43,739 bases of DNA from Candidatus Saccharimonadota bacterium (GTDB taxonomy: Bacteria > Patescibacteriota > Saccharimonadia > Saccharimonadales > UBA4665). Of this stretch, positions 22,896 through 31,936 are shown in pieces. Each line of letters begins with the position of its first letter. The stretch's first letter is position 1. The position numbers and the translations under genes were made by a program. The notes beneath the pieces were generated by a model. That model was not told the DNA's origin. It ran no database searches and worked only from the letters and a program-made list of their open reading frames with translations. The DNA lies in NCBI GenBank assembly GCA_025927415.1, contig JAICLK010000003.1:1-43739 (forward strand), given 5' to 3'.

Positions 22896-23792
22896 ATGCG
22901 AGGGTCAAGGCGAAAACTCATCCTTCTGTTATTGCCGGTTGTAGTGCTGGTGGTGGTCGCGGTTTGGTACTTGAGTCGCACCAACATTCCGGTGATGGAA
23001 CCCGCCGGGCAGATTGGCGCGAAAGAGCGGAATTTGATTTGGATGGGCGTCGGCTTGTCGGTGCTGGTGGTGATCCCGGTCTATGTCATGACAATCGCGA
23101 TTGCGCTGAAGTACAACGAGCGCAATCATCGCACCAAAAAGATACAATATAGTCCAGATTGGGATCGCAGCCGTTTGTTTGAAGGATTGTGGTGGGGTAT
23201 TCCAATTGTGATCATTGGCATTTTGTCGGTGATTACATGGTGTAGTTCGCACTCCCTCGACCCATATCGCCCGCTTGATGCAACGGTCCGGCCGGTTACG
23301 TTGGAAGTGGTCGCGCTGGATTGGAAGTGGCTTTTCATTTATCCCCAACAAAATGTTGCCAGTGTGAACATGCTGGAAGTGCCTGAAAATACGCCGATTA
23401 ACTTTGATATTACGTCCGATACAGTCATGAATTCATTCTGGATTCCGCAGCTTGGCAGCCAGATTTACGCCATGCCAGGCATGAGCACGCAGTTGCATCT
23501 CGAGGCCAACAAGCTCGGCACATTTGCCGGCAGCTCTGCCAACATCAGTGGCGTCGGTTTTGCACACATGACATTCACCACTAAGTCGGTCAGTGCGGCG
23601 GATTTTAACAAGTGGCTTGCGCACGCGCATGCGTCGCAACATTCGCTCGACACGGCTAGCTACAACCAACTTGCGCAGCCAACCATTGGCCATGCCGTTA
23701 CATATTATTCTTCTGTGCAACCGGGCTTGTATAATGAGCTGGTGGTTAAATATATGACACCGGCGCAGCAAGGACAGGTACAATTGCAATGA
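22896..23792 (+). CDS. cyoA: Cytochrome bo3 quinol oxidase subunit II
   Basis: 298 residues. Signal/TM near the N-terminus (LILLLLPVVVLVVVAVWYL), then two membrane helices and an outer cupredoxin domain. The order EVVALDWKWLFIYP, NSFWIPQLGSQIYAMPGM and GVGFAHMTF matches CyoA. The CuA-binding Cys and His residues of cytochrome c oxidases are absent, so quinol is the electron donor. The stop overlaps the cyoB start by 4 bases. First gene of the cyo operon with its own near-leaderless promoter. Confidence 0.95.
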   Translation: MRGSRRKLILLLLPVVVLVVVAVWYLSRTNIPVMEPAGQIGAKERNLIWMGVGLSVLVVIPVYVMTIAIALKYNERNHRTKKIQYSPDWDRSRLFEGLWWGIPIVIIGILSVITWCSSHSLDPYRPLDATVRPVTLEVVALDWKWLFIYPQQNVASVNMLEVPENTPINFDITSDTVMNSFWIPQLGSQIYAMPGMSTQLHLEANKLGTFAGSSANISGVGFAHMTFTTKSVSAADFNKWLAHAHASQHSLDTASYNQLAQPTIGHAVTYYSSVQPGLYNELVVKYMTPAQQGQVQLQ

Positions 23793-25780
23793 TGTTCGCG
23801 AGCTTTCTACTAGGCCGATTGAATTTTGATGCGTTCAAACATCCGGTCGTTACCGAAGGTGCCGCCGTTGGAATGGTGGTTGGGGCGTTGCTGACACTGG
23901 CACTCGTTACCTATTTCCGAAAATGGCCGTACTTGTGGCGCGAATGGCTTACCACCACCAATCACAAAAAAATCGGCGTGATGTACCTGATTGTTTCCAC
24001 GCTCATGCTGTTGCGCGGTGGCTCGGATGCGCTGATGATGCGTACGCAGCAAGCGACGTCCGTCGGCAGTTCCCATGGCGTGCTGTCGGCCGATACGTTT
24101 CAACAAGTCGTCTCTGCACACGGCACCATTATGATCTTCTTTGTTGGCATGGGTTTTATGTTTGCGCTCATCAACCTCATTCTGCCGCTGCAACTTGGGG
24201 CTCGCGACGTGGCGTTTCCTTTCATGAACGCCACAAGCTTTTGGCTGTTTACGAGCGGTATGCTACTTGTAAACTTATCCTTGGTCGTTGGCGATTTCTC
24301 GACTGCTGGCTGGCTGGCTTATCCGCCACTCAGCGAACTTCAATATAGTCCGTCATCTGGCGTGGATTATTGGATTTGGAGCTTGCAGATTGCTGGCATT
24401 GGCTCGCTGATGAGTGGTATTAACTTTATCACGACCATTTTGCGTATGCGTGCACCGGGCATGAAGCTCATGCAAATGCCACTGTTTGCCTGGAGCGTGC
24501 TGGGCAGCATGAGTTTGGTGGCATTTGCGTTCCCTATCCTTACCGTCACGCTTGCGCTGCTGGCGCTTGATCGCACCATCGGCACCCACTTCTTCACCGC
24601 CGGCGGCGGTGCCAACGCCATGATGTACGTGAATCTCATTTGGGCGTGGGGTCACCCGGAAGTGTATATTTTGGTATTGCCAGCATTCGGCATCTTTTCT
24701 GAAATAGTGCCGACGTTCAGTCGCAAACGATTGTTCGGCTACACGTCGATGGTGGCGGCGATTTGGGGAATTGTTTTTCTTAGTTTTACCGTGTGGCTGC
24801 ATCATTTCTTCACCATGGGTGCCGGCGCGGACGTCAACGCATTCTTCGGCATCGCCACTATGATTATCGCCATCCCAACTGGTGTGAAGATTTTCAACTG
24901 GCTCTTTACTATGTACCAAGGCAAGATTCGTTTTACATCACCCATGATCTACTTTATGGGCTTCGTTTTCTTGTTCACCATGGGTGGTGTGACGGGTGTC
25001 ATGCTGGCGGTGCCGGCCATCGATTTCCAGGTACACAATAGCCTGTTCCTTGTCGCGCACTTCCACACCATGATTGTCAGTGGTGTGCTGTTTGGCTATT
25101 TTGCTGGCCTGACCTATTGGTTTCCGAAGGCATTTGGATTTAAGTTGAATGAAGCGTTGGGCAAGGCAGCCGCGTATTGCTGGATTATCGGTTTTGCGCT
25201 GGCTTTTGGTCCGCTGTATATTCTGGGATTGATGGGTGCGACGCGCCGGCTTGACCATTACGATGCTTCCACTGGTTGGCATCCGTTATTCTTGGTGGCG
25301 GGCTTTGGCGCCCTTGTCATTTCGTGTGGCGTAGCACTGCAAATCTTGCAAATTATATATAGCGTACTGACGCGCAGTTGGCACCGCGACCTCACGGGCG
25401 ATCCCTGGAACGGCCGAACGTTGGAATGGGCAACTGCATCGCCGCCACCATTCTACAACTTTGCCGTATTGCCACTGGTTCGCGAGCGCGATGATTTTTG
25501 GGCCTCCAAGCAATTAGCAAAACCCAGTAATGTTCAGCCAAAGTACGAACCATTCCTTGAACTCAAAAGTACGGGTGCGCCCATCATTATTGCCGGCTTT
25601 GCCTTTGTGTTTGGCTTCGGTATCATCTGGCATATTTGGTGGCTGGTAGCCGTTGGTTTTGTCGGCATCATCGCTACCTTGATTGCTCGTACGGGCAACG
25701 ATGATGCCGAGCGCGTTGTCTCGGTTGCAGAAATCAAAAAAGTCGAGGCAGAAATTGTGGCAAGGATGGAGCACGTATGA
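23789..25780 (+). CDS. cyoB: Cytochrome bo3 quinol oxidase subunit I
   Basis: 663 residues, full length. Heme and copper ligands are visible in SAHGTIMIFF, WAWGHPEVYI, WLHHFFTMG and AHFHTMIVSG. The D-channel residues (GARDVAFP and the Glu of GHPEVY) and the K-channel Lys (IPTGVKIFNW) are kept, so it should pump protons. Aligned from memory with E. coli CyoB without gaps, the quinol-site residues R71, D75 and Q101 are present but H98 is Thr. Overlaps cyoA and cyoC by 4 bases each. Confidence 0.96.
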   Translation: MMFASFLLGRLNFDAFKHPVVTEGAAVGMVVGALLTLALVTYFRKWPYLWREWLTTTNHKKIGVMYLIVSTLMLLRGGSDALMMRTQQATSVGSSHGVLSADTFQQVVSAHGTIMIFFVGMGFMFALINLILPLQLGARDVAFPFMNATSFWLFTSGMLLVNLSLVVGDFSTAGWLAYPPLSELQYSPSSGVDYWIWSLQIAGIGSLMSGINFITTILRMRAPGMKLMQMPLFAWSVLGSMSLVAFAFPILTVTLALLALDRTIGTHFFTAGGGANAMMYVNLIWAWGHPEVYILVLPAFGIFSEIVPTFSRKRLFGYTSMVAAIWGIVFLSFTVWLHHFFTMGAGADVNAFFGIATMIIAIPTGVKIFNWLFTMYQGKIRFTSPMIYFMGFVFLFTMGGVTGVMLAVPAIDFQVHNSLFLVAHFHTMIVSGVLFGYFAGLTYWFPKAFGFKLNEALGKAAAYCWIIGFALAFGPLYILGLMGATRRLDHYDASTGWHPLFLVAGFGALVISCGVALQILQIIYSVLTRSWHRDLTGDPWNGRTLEWATASPPPFYNFAVLPLVRERDDFWASKQLAKPSNVQPKYEPFLELKSTGAPIIIAGFAFVFGFGIIWHIWWLVAVGFVGIIATLIARTGNDDAERVVSVAEIKKVEAEIVARMEHV

Positions 25781-26382
25781 GCGAACTAGCAGAAACTGCC
25801 GTCTTGCACGAAGAGCGCCGCCATTCAGACGACAAAACTATGTTCGGTTTTTGGACGTACATCATGACCGACTGTGTGCTATTTGCAAGCTTGTTCGCAA
25901 CGTACGCTGTGCTGCACAACAACACGTTCGGCGGCCCGAGCGGCAGAACCCTCTTTAGCCTGCCCTATGTTTTAGTCGAGACACTCGCGCTGCTAACGAG
26001 CAGTTTTACGTGCGGCCTCGCCGTGCTTGCGGCGCAGCGTGGCTTCAAAAAGCAAGTACTGTTTTGGTTTGCGCTGACTGCCCTGCTCGGCCTGGTGTTC
26101 CTAGGCATGGAGTTGCACGAGTTCCACGATTTTGTGGCCCAAGGCGCCAGCTGGCGACGGAGCGGCTTTCTGTCGGCATTCTTTACATTGGTGGGCACGC
26201 ACGGAGCTCACATCACGGCTGGCCTTATTTGGATGATTACGATGATGACGCAAGTTGCTCGGCGCGGCCTGACACGTGGCACTCTTCGCCGCTTGCAGCT
26301 GCTCGGCCTGTTTTGGCACTTCCTTGATATCGTTTGGATTTTTATCTTCACCATTGTGTACCTGCAAGGAGTTTCGTTGTGA
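25777..26382 (+). CDS. cyoC: Cytochrome bo3 quinol oxidase subunit III
   Basis: 201 residues, five membrane helices. FGFWTYIMTDCVLFASLFATYAV and FFTLVGTHGAHITAGLIW are the usual subunit III signatures, and MELHEFHDF carries the conserved acidic residue. It stabilises subunit I. It starts inside the cyoB stop (ATGA). It is separated from cyoD by the 121-base palindrome H5, an unusual break in an otherwise overlapping gene string. Confidence 0.93.
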   Translation: MSELAETAVLHEERRHSDDKTMFGFWTYIMTDCVLFASLFATYAVLHNNTFGGPSGRTLFSLPYVLVETLALLTSSFTCGLAVLAAQRGFKKQVLFWFALTALLGLVFLGMELHEFHDFVAQGASWRRSGFLSAFFTLVGTHGAHITAGLIWMITMMTQVARRGLTRGTLRRLQLLGLFWHFLDIVWIFIFTIVYLQGVSL

Positions 26383-26384
26383 GC

Positions 26385-26505
26385 GGGCCGTCCGTACAAC
26401 GGCACATTGCGGCCGAACTGCTGTGCTCCGCACTCACCGCACCTTTAGTGCGGCTCGCTTACGGTGCTCGCATTTCAACCACACTGCACCATTCTACGGA
26501 CGCCC
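26385..26505. repeat. Imperfect palindrome H5 between cyoC and cyoD
   Basis: Outer arms GGGC and GTCCGT (26385-26395) pair with ACGGAC and GCCC (26496-26505). The apical CCGCAC/GTGCGG (26437-26442 with 26448-26453) is the same stem as in H1. It shares 27 identical bases with H4. AAGGAGG for cyoD follows 4 bases after the element. Confidence 0.75.
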
Positions 26506-26521
26506 TTGAAGGAGGTTGCTC

Positions 26522-26908
26522 ATGAGTGAACACGCAGAAGTTTCGACACAAGACAAAGGTTCTTTTGGTCTGTATAGTCTGGGGTTTTTTCTGTCTGTGG
26601 TGCTCACGCTGGCTGCATACTTTTTGGTGCAAGGTTATCTTCGCTCTGGCGGCACAGCGTTTACGCGCGACTTCCTCATTGGTGCGATAGTTGGTTTGGC
26701 TGTGTTGCAATTCTTTGTTCAGATATTTTTCTTCCTGCATTTGGGCCGAGAAACCAAACCACGTTGGAAGCTCCTAGTATTGTTCTTTATGATATTGGTG
26801 ATTTTGATTTTGGTGCTCGGCTCGCTGTGGATTATGAGCAACTTGAACTATCGCATGACACCACAGCAGATCAATCAATATATGCAAAACCAAGATGGCG
26901 GGATTTAA
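26522..26908 (+). CDS. cyoD: Cytochrome bo3 quinol oxidase subunit IV
   Basis: 128 residues with three membrane helices (GFFLSVVLTLAAYFLV, IGAIVGLAVLQFFVQIFFFLHLG, LLVLFFMILVILILVLGSLW). Length and the FFLHLG motif are typical of CyoD, which helps assembly of the CuB site. The ATG at 26522 is chosen because AAGGAGG lies at 26509-26515. The end overlaps cyoE by 14 bases. Confidence 0.9.
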   Translation: MSEHAEVSTQDKGSFGLYSLGFFLSVVLTLAAYFLVQGYLRSGGTAFTRDFLIGAIVGLAVLQFFVQIFFFLHLGRETKPRWKLLVLFFMILVILILVLGSLWIMSNLNYRMTPQQINQYMQNQDGGI

Positions 26909-27755
26909 AACCTACTACCGGCTGACTAAGCCGGAGCGCACCATGACGGGCGTGCTCACGGCGGCCGCCGGCTTTTTGTTTGCGTCGCATTGGCATGTCA
27001 TGTCATGGCGGCTGGTGGCTGCATTGGTTGGTTCGACCTTTGTCATCGGCTCCGCTTGTGTACTTAACAATTTAATGGACACGGGCTTGGACAAGCGCAT
27101 GCAACGCACTAAAAAACGCGCGCTCGTTACGGGCGAAGTGTCGAAAAATAGTGCGGTTGCTTTGGCGGTTGTGCTTGGCATTGCAGGCTTTGTGAGTCTG
27201 GCGTATACCAACTGGCTCACGTTTTTGGTGGGTGTGGTTGGTTTCCTAGGGTATGTAGCGATGTACGGATATGCTAAGCGCACCAGTGTGTGGAGTACGC
27301 TCATCGGCACTATCCCGGGCGGCGCACCAATGGTTGCTGGTTATACGGCTGTGATTGGCCGGTTCGATCTGGCTGCGCTGCTCCTGTTTGTTGTAATGAC
27401 CGCATGGCAAATGGCACATTTTTACGCCATAGCCGTTTATCGTTACGAAGATTACAAGGCGGCCAGATTACCGATTTGGTCGGTGCGGTACGGCATTCAA
27501 AACACCAAGTACCAGATTGTAGGCTGGGCTATGCTATTTGTGCTGGCGTGCGCGGCGCTCACATTGTTCGCCCCTGCTGGGTGGACATTCTTGGTCGTGA
27601 TGTGCTCGCTGGGGCTACGTTGGTTTTGGAGTGGCACGTACGGATTTGATGCGGCTGTCGATGATGTTGTGTGGGCAAAGTCAGTTTTTATGGAGTCATT
27701 AATGGTCATCATGGCATTGTCGGTGATGGTTGCTGTAGGCTCGGTTTTGCCCTAA
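26895..27755 (+). CDS. cyoE: Protoheme IX farnesyltransferase (heme O synthase)
   Basis: 286 residues with eight or nine membrane helices. CVLNNLMDTGLDKRMQRTKKR is the N-x3-D-x3-D prenyl-diphosphate site, and YRYEDYKAARLPIW carries the second acidic motif. It farnesylates heme B to heme O for the bo3 centre. GTIPGGAPMVAGY between them is a standard UbiA-family loop. Coupled to cyoD by overlap. Confidence 0.93.
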   Translation: MAGFKTYYRLTKPERTMTGVLTAAAGFLFASHWHVMSWRLVAALVGSTFVIGSACVLNNLMDTGLDKRMQRTKKRALVTGEVSKNSAVALAVVLGIAGFVSLAYTNWLTFLVGVVGFLGYVAMYGYAKRTSVWSTLIGTIPGGAPMVAGYTAVIGRFDLAALLLFVVMTAWQMAHFYAIAVYRYEDYKAARLPIWSVRYGIQNTKYQIVGWAMLFVLACAALTLFAPAGWTFLVVMCSLGLRWFWSGTYGFDAAVDDVVWAKSVFMESLMVIMALSVMVAVGSVLP

Positions 27756-27765
27756 AATAAAAATT

Positions 27766-28041
27766 ATGGTCGCTATTTTAATTACTCATATTGTTATCGC
27801 ATTTTCTGGTTTGGTCATGAGCACGGCCTCGTTGTTTGCACCCTCAGCTCGTAAAATTAGCGCTACGTTTGGCCTGATCGCACTAACTGTTGCTAGCGGC
27901 ACTCTGCTTGTGCTTGAAACGCACTCATCAATCTTGAGTTCGTGCATGAGCGGGCTCGTTTACGTTGGCTTGGCGTCATCTGGCGCGTTGGTTGCTCGCC
28001 GTAAACTGGCATACCAAAAGCAAACAAGCGGCCGCAAATAG
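27766..28041 (+). CDS. Small three-TM membrane protein after cyoE
   Basis: 91 residues. Hydrophobic segments are at about 3-22, 33-50 and 60-77 with a basic tail (ARRKLAYQKQTSGRK). It starts 10 bases after cyoE and is probably the last gene of the cyo operon. No family recognised. It might be a small accessory of the oxidase, by position only. Confidence 0.6.
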   Translation: MVAILITHIVIAFSGLVMSTASLFAPSARKISATFGLIALTVASGTLLVLETHSSILSSCMSGLVYVGLASSGALVARRKLAYQKQTSGRK

Positions 28042-28080
28042 CTGCTACTTTTTCTAGCCGTAAAAAACAAACAAACAAGC

Positions 28081-29760
28081 TTACCGCAAACTTGTGCGTT
28101 TTGGCACGCTCAGCCGTTGCAATGCCAGGCCTATCTGAGCCGCCGAAGAAACATCGCCAGCGTAGTAGACAAAACGCGGCTCCCACGTCGGGTCAAACTT
28201 GGATTTATACTGATGCAAACCCTTGGCCGATACGAATGCGCGTGTAATTATATAGATAAAATCAAAGCGTTTTGCCTCCGAGTCTTGGCGCACGACGGGT
28301 GACAGGCCGAGATTGAATTGCTGGTAGCCCTCTGCCGCCAACTGGCGAATGAGTTCGATAAACAGATAGTCCATAGCATTTTTTGGGATGTCGCGGCGAT
28401 GGCGCATAAGGTCAATGGTTGCCTCGCCAGCCTTGAAGCTCGGAATTTCGTTCGCAAAGGCCAGCGCCTTGCCCTTCTCATCACGAAGTACAAACAGCGG
28501 TGTTTCGCGGAAGTAACGGCTTTGGAAGCGGCCAGTCAGAAACGTCCATTCTTTGCGGCCCGGTATTTTCAGCCAATCGTTTGACACACTGCGCAGTTCG
28601 CTGATGAGCTGGGGATCGTGCGGGGGCAGATGGCGTTCGCACACAGAATTACCTTTTTGGAAACGATTAACGATATTTCGGAAATACTTGTTACGCACGG
28701 TTTCGTTCAGAAACTTTTGCGTGTCGATAACAGCATCGGCACCGATATCCATCTTACTGAAGCCGAATTTTTTGAAAAGGCTGGCATGTTTGTCGCTTGC
28801 GGCAATGAAGGCAATCAGCCAGCCATTTCCAAAACAGAAATCGCGGAATTGCGCTAAAAGCGGTTCTATGGATTCGGGCTTGCCCTCCGGATCGGCCAAG
28901 CAAATTGCCACGCCACGTGCCACGCCGTACGCAATGAACGCTTGCTTGTCACTTGCAAAAAAGTACGACTTGTCATGCGGCCACAGTTTGAAAAAATCAT
29001 CGATACCACCACCGTATGTTTCCAGCAATTTCCGCGCTGCTTCTCGCTCGGCCGGCACCTCGCGCAGTGTATACTCAAGCGGTCGCAAAATGCTGTACAG
29101 ACAATACAAAATAGTAGCGATGCCCACGATGGTGAGCGAGTTAAGAAACCAATGGCTAAAGCGCGAATGCGCCATTAAGTCGCTGCTGCTGAAGGGCCAA
29201 TATTGCTGTAGCGTGTTTTCGAACGATTCGGTGAGTGAAAACGTGCGCCCAAAATCGCGCTTATCGAGCAGCCAAAACCCGATCGTTCCATATGCTAGTG
29301 CCAGGATAATGCTTGCCACGAATGCGCGGAGACCCTGTGCCAAATGTGTAACTGGTGCCTTCACAACGAACAGGTGGCGACTAGCCAGCAACATAACAAT
29401 AACAAAGAGCAAAAAGAACGCACGCACCGTCGGTGCACCGAGTGCAAATTGTGCGACGACGCTCACGCTAGATGCCCCAAGCGTAATGAACCAGGCAATA
29501 CGCTTGCGCTGCAGTAGCTCGTACGCAAGGTATGTCAGCACGAGGCCGGTAAGCAAGTTGGTAAAGTCGGCACCCTCTACGCTTGCCTTAAATCCAAAAT
29601 GCACCAATGGGTGTGGTAGTAGCGAGTGGCGTAGTATGGGCTGTAAAATTAGCAGCACACCAGTGACGAAGGTGAACAAACTGGCGAGGCGTACGAACAA
29701 TTGGCCGAACTTCAGCGCAAGCAGCAGCGGATCTCGCGTCGACATGTCGCTGGAAAGCAT
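28081..29760 (-). CDS. DUF2156 / MprF C-terminal-like membrane protein
   Basis: 559 residues. Five or six membrane helices fill the first ~210 residues, then a cytoplasmic GNAT-like domain: FFASDKQAFIAYGVARGVAICLADPEG, NSVCERHLP, FANEIPSFKAGEATIDLMRHR and YQQFNLGLSPV. This is the lysyl-phosphatidylglycerol synthase (DUF2156) pattern, which transfers an amino acid from tRNA to lipids and lowers surface charge. It lacks the full 14-TM flippase part of MprF. Lipid substrate is uncertain. An in-frame ATG at 29745 is an alternative start. A -10 box lies 6 bases upstream of 29760. Confidence 0.75.
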   Translation of the reverse strand: MLSSDMSTRDPLLLALKFGQLFVRLASLFTFVTGVLLILQPILRHSLLPHPLVHFGFKASVEGADFTNLLTGLVLTYLAYELLQRKRIAWFITLGASSVSVVAQFALGAPTVRAFFLLFVIVMLLASRHLFVVKAPVTHLAQGLRAFVASIILALAYGTIGFWLLDKRDFGRTFSLTESFENTLQQYWPFSSSDLMAHSRFSHWFLNSLTIVGIATILYCLYSILRPLEYTLREVPAEREAARKLLETYGGGIDDFFKLWPHDKSYFFASDKQAFIAYGVARGVAICLADPEGKPESIEPLLAQFRDFCFGNGWLIAFIAASDKHASLFKKFGFSKMDIGADAVIDTQKFLNETVRNKYFRNIVNRFQKGNSVCERHLPPHDPQLISELRSVSNDWLKIPGRKEWTFLTGRFQSRYFRETPLFVLRDEKGKALAFANEIPSFKAGEATIDLMRHRRDIPKNAMDYLFIELIRQLAAEGYQQFNLGLSPVVRQDSEAKRFDFIYIITRAFVSAKGLHQYKSKFDPTWEPRFVYYAGDVSSAAQIGLALQRLSVPKRTSLR

Positions 29761-29766
29761 ACTGCA

Positions 29767-29772
29767 ATTATA
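29767..29772 (-). promoter_or_regulatory. -10 box of the DUF2156 gene
   Basis: Perfect TATAAT on the minus strand, 6 bases before the ATG at 29760. No good -35 is visible. Suggests a leaderless mRNA. Confidence 0.45.
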
Positions 29773-29823
29773 CAGTTTTACCTGGCGAACCGCTTGCTAA
29801 AATTCTGGTGCAATTTTGCAGCA

Positions 29824-29832
29824 TGCTAAAAT
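29824..29832 (+). promoter_or_regulatory. Extended -10 box of the GH76-like gene
   Basis: TGCTAAAAT, giving a leader of about 33 bases with GGATGAGGTG just before the start. Divergent from the DUF2156 promoter. Confidence 0.4.
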
Positions 29833-29871
29833 TGGTAAAGCATATTCGATGCAAACTAACGGATGAGGTGT

Positions 29872-31110
29872 ATGGCTGAGATAGAATACGTACCACTTTT
29901 CGAGGATGAATCGCAGTACGTACGAGAGTCTATGCCCGCAATGTCACAACCACGGGTGTGGCTTCGACGAATGGTTGGCGGTATCGCGATTGTTGCTGCC
30001 GTAACGGCAGGACTCGAGGCTGTCCCTGAAATGCCCGGCCATGCGCAAACAGCGCTGGCGATCGAGCTGATCGAAGCCGATATACACGCACCGGCAAACC
30101 CATCTACTGCACCGACCTATGGCAATTTAATCACCAACTTTGCCATGCCGAACGGATTATTCCGTAACAATGATGGTAGGTTCGATGTGGAGTACGCAAC
30201 TGCTTGGCCGGTTTCTCGGGCGCTGGATGCCGAATATATCTATGCGCTAGAAAGTGGGGAGACGCCGGCGTATGCACAGTTCGATTCGAATCTTAATGCC
30301 ACAATTGAGACGTACCTGGATCGACCCTCACCCGGGTTGCCGCCAACGTATGACCAAGGCCTACGGTCGTTTCATTTTTCGGGTGATCCGCCGCTTATTG
30401 ACGATGCGGAGTGGATGGCCCGGCTTAACTTAGTCGACTACGATCGCACGCATGATTCCGACCAACTGCGCATTGCTGAGGATGTTTTTGCCGTCGCCCT
30501 GAGCCAATGGGACCCGAACGGTGGTGGCATTTTTTGGCAAATGCAGCTGCCTGATGCCAACAGTCATATCCGCGCCATGGTGTCGAATGCGACCACAGCA
30601 CGACTTGGCGCTGAGCTTTACAAACAAACTGGCAATCCACACTATTTGCAAGCCAGCGAGAAAATCGATGCGTGGGTGAAAGATACGCTCGAATACCAGG
30701 ATGGCATATATGCCGATCACATCAACCCAGACGGATCCGTTGACCACACGAGATTTACATATAATTTTGCGCTTGAGCCGCTGGCAGAAGCAACCCTGAG
30801 CACCGTTGACGCGCAAAAATATTCGTTACAGGATGCGGCCAGTCAACTCAGCCATGCTATGGCATATTTCCGTAAAAAACATTTGGCCGGTGCACCATCA
30901 TTTGATAGTATTTTTGCCGAGTCCGCTCTCTATGTCGCCAGCCTATACAAACAACCAGCCTTTACCGTTCAAGTAAAAAAGTTCATCGACGATGCTATTA
31001 CCGCCGAGCCCAAACATCCGAGCAGCTTACTGACGTTCGCCAGTGAAGTATGTTTGCAGGAACTCCAATCTCTGCCCGAAAATAAGTACAGGTATCTGTT
31101 TGCCTCGTAA
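29872..31110 (+). CDS. Secreted GH76-like (alpha-1,6-mannanase family) protein
   Basis: 412 residues; an ATG at 29863 is an alternative start. An N-terminal cytoplasmic stretch is followed by a hydrophobic segment (MVGGIAIVAAVTAGLEAV), so it is exported or anchored. The (alpha/alpha)6 pattern is visible: PLIDDAEWMARLNLVDY (the Asp pair of GH76), WDPNGGGIFWQMQ, SNATTARLGAELYKQTGNPHYL and FTYNFALEPLAEATL. GH76 enzymes cut alpha-1,6-mannan backbones. Lipomannan/LAM of an actinobacterial host is an appealing target, but this is inference. The similarity is in layout rather than high identity. Confidence 0.65.
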   Translation: MAEIEYVPLFEDESQYVRESMPAMSQPRVWLRRMVGGIAIVAAVTAGLEAVPEMPGHAQTALAIELIEADIHAPANPSTAPTYGNLITNFAMPNGLFRNNDGRFDVEYATAWPVSRALDAEYIYALESGETPAYAQFDSNLNATIETYLDRPSPGLPPTYDQGLRSFHFSGDPPLIDDAEWMARLNLVDYDRTHDSDQLRIAEDVFAVALSQWDPNGGGIFWQMQLPDANSHIRAMVSNATTARLGAELYKQTGNPHYLQASEKIDAWVKDTLEYQDGIYADHINPDGSVDHTRFTYNFALEPLAEATLSTVDAQKYSLQDAASQLSHAMAYFRKKHLAGAPSFDSIFAESALYVASLYKQPAFTVQVKKFIDDAITAEPKHPSSLLTFASEVCLQELQSLPENKYRYLFAS

Positions 31111-31171
31111 TAAAAAGTGCCCACCAAATTTCACGAAGCTTGCTGGACAAAACAGTCTTAACGAGAGTTTG

Positions 31172-31825
31172 CTACAGTGCTATTATTCGGTCGCGTGATA
31201 TTTCTAGGATGGTTGTGCGCGGGTAACGCACAACTTTTTCGTTCTGCAAATCTCGTATCACGAGCGATGCGCTTTCCCTGGTGATGCCGCACAAGTCGGC
31301 AATGAGCTGGTGACTTACCGTAAAGTTTACACGCCACCAGCCCGTACGTCGTTCAGTCGCATGCAGTGCCTGCAGAAATTTGATGGCAGCGAGCACTTTA
31401 TCGCGCGCGTTTGTTTTGCTCATACTACTTAGTCGCACCAGCAACTCATGCACGTCGCTGGAGAATTCATTGGTTAGCATCTCGGCTAAGTCGGGGTCAT
31501 CGTGAGTTCGGCGCTTCAATTCTGCAACTTGTAGCACGTATACATCACAATCAGTTAAGGCGGAGTAAAACCATTTTAGTGGATCCGTCATGCCTGAAAA
31601 GAATGCGAATGGGATAAGTGTCGGCGGCTTAGCGAGATGCAAGATTTTTTCGTTGCCTTGCTCGTCGATGTCATACATCTTCACAACCCCAGTCTTTAGG
31701 ATAAAAGTTTCGCGCGGCATGTCCTCTTCGTAGAGAATAATTTGGCCAGCGGGAATATGCTTCGTGCGTGCACCAGCCAACAATTTGTTAAGTGGCGCCA
31801 TGTCTGTAGATATCTCGTTTTGCAT
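31172..31825 (-). CDS. Crp/Fnr-family transcription regulator
   Basis: 217 residues. cNMP-binding-like beta-roll at about 20-110 (AGQIILYEEDMPRETFILKTGVVKMY), dimer helix, then winged helix with SHQLIADLCGITRESASLVIRDLQ as the recognition helix region. There is no N-terminal Cys cluster, so it is not an Fe-S Fnr; its ligand is unknown. The nearby respiratory genes are possible targets, without direct evidence. TATAAT at 31837-31832 lies 6 bases before the ATG. Confidence 0.87.
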   Translation of the reverse strand: MQNEISTDMAPLNKLLAGARTKHIPAGQIILYEEDMPRETFILKTGVVKMYDIDEQGNEKILHLAKPPTLIPFAFFSGMTDPLKWFYSALTDCDVYVLQVAELKRRTHDDPDLAEMLTNEFSSDVHELLVRLSSMSKTNARDKVLAAIKFLQALHATERRTGWWRVNFTVSHQLIADLCGITRESASLVIRDLQNEKVVRYPRTTILEISRDRIIAL

Positions 31826-31936
31826 CTATTTATTATATCCGTTATTACAAGATTCGTTACATATTCAGCAGCTAAACGCTTACAGCGAAGCTACAATATT
31901 GAAGCTACACTGAGCCTGATATGAAAGGAGGACTGT

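Noticed and set aside
28553-29800. Plus-strand frame of 415 codons opposite the DUF2156 gene
   Set aside because: Composition is Ser/Arg/Lys-rich with no motifs; the minus-strand protein has clear membrane and GNAT-like features.
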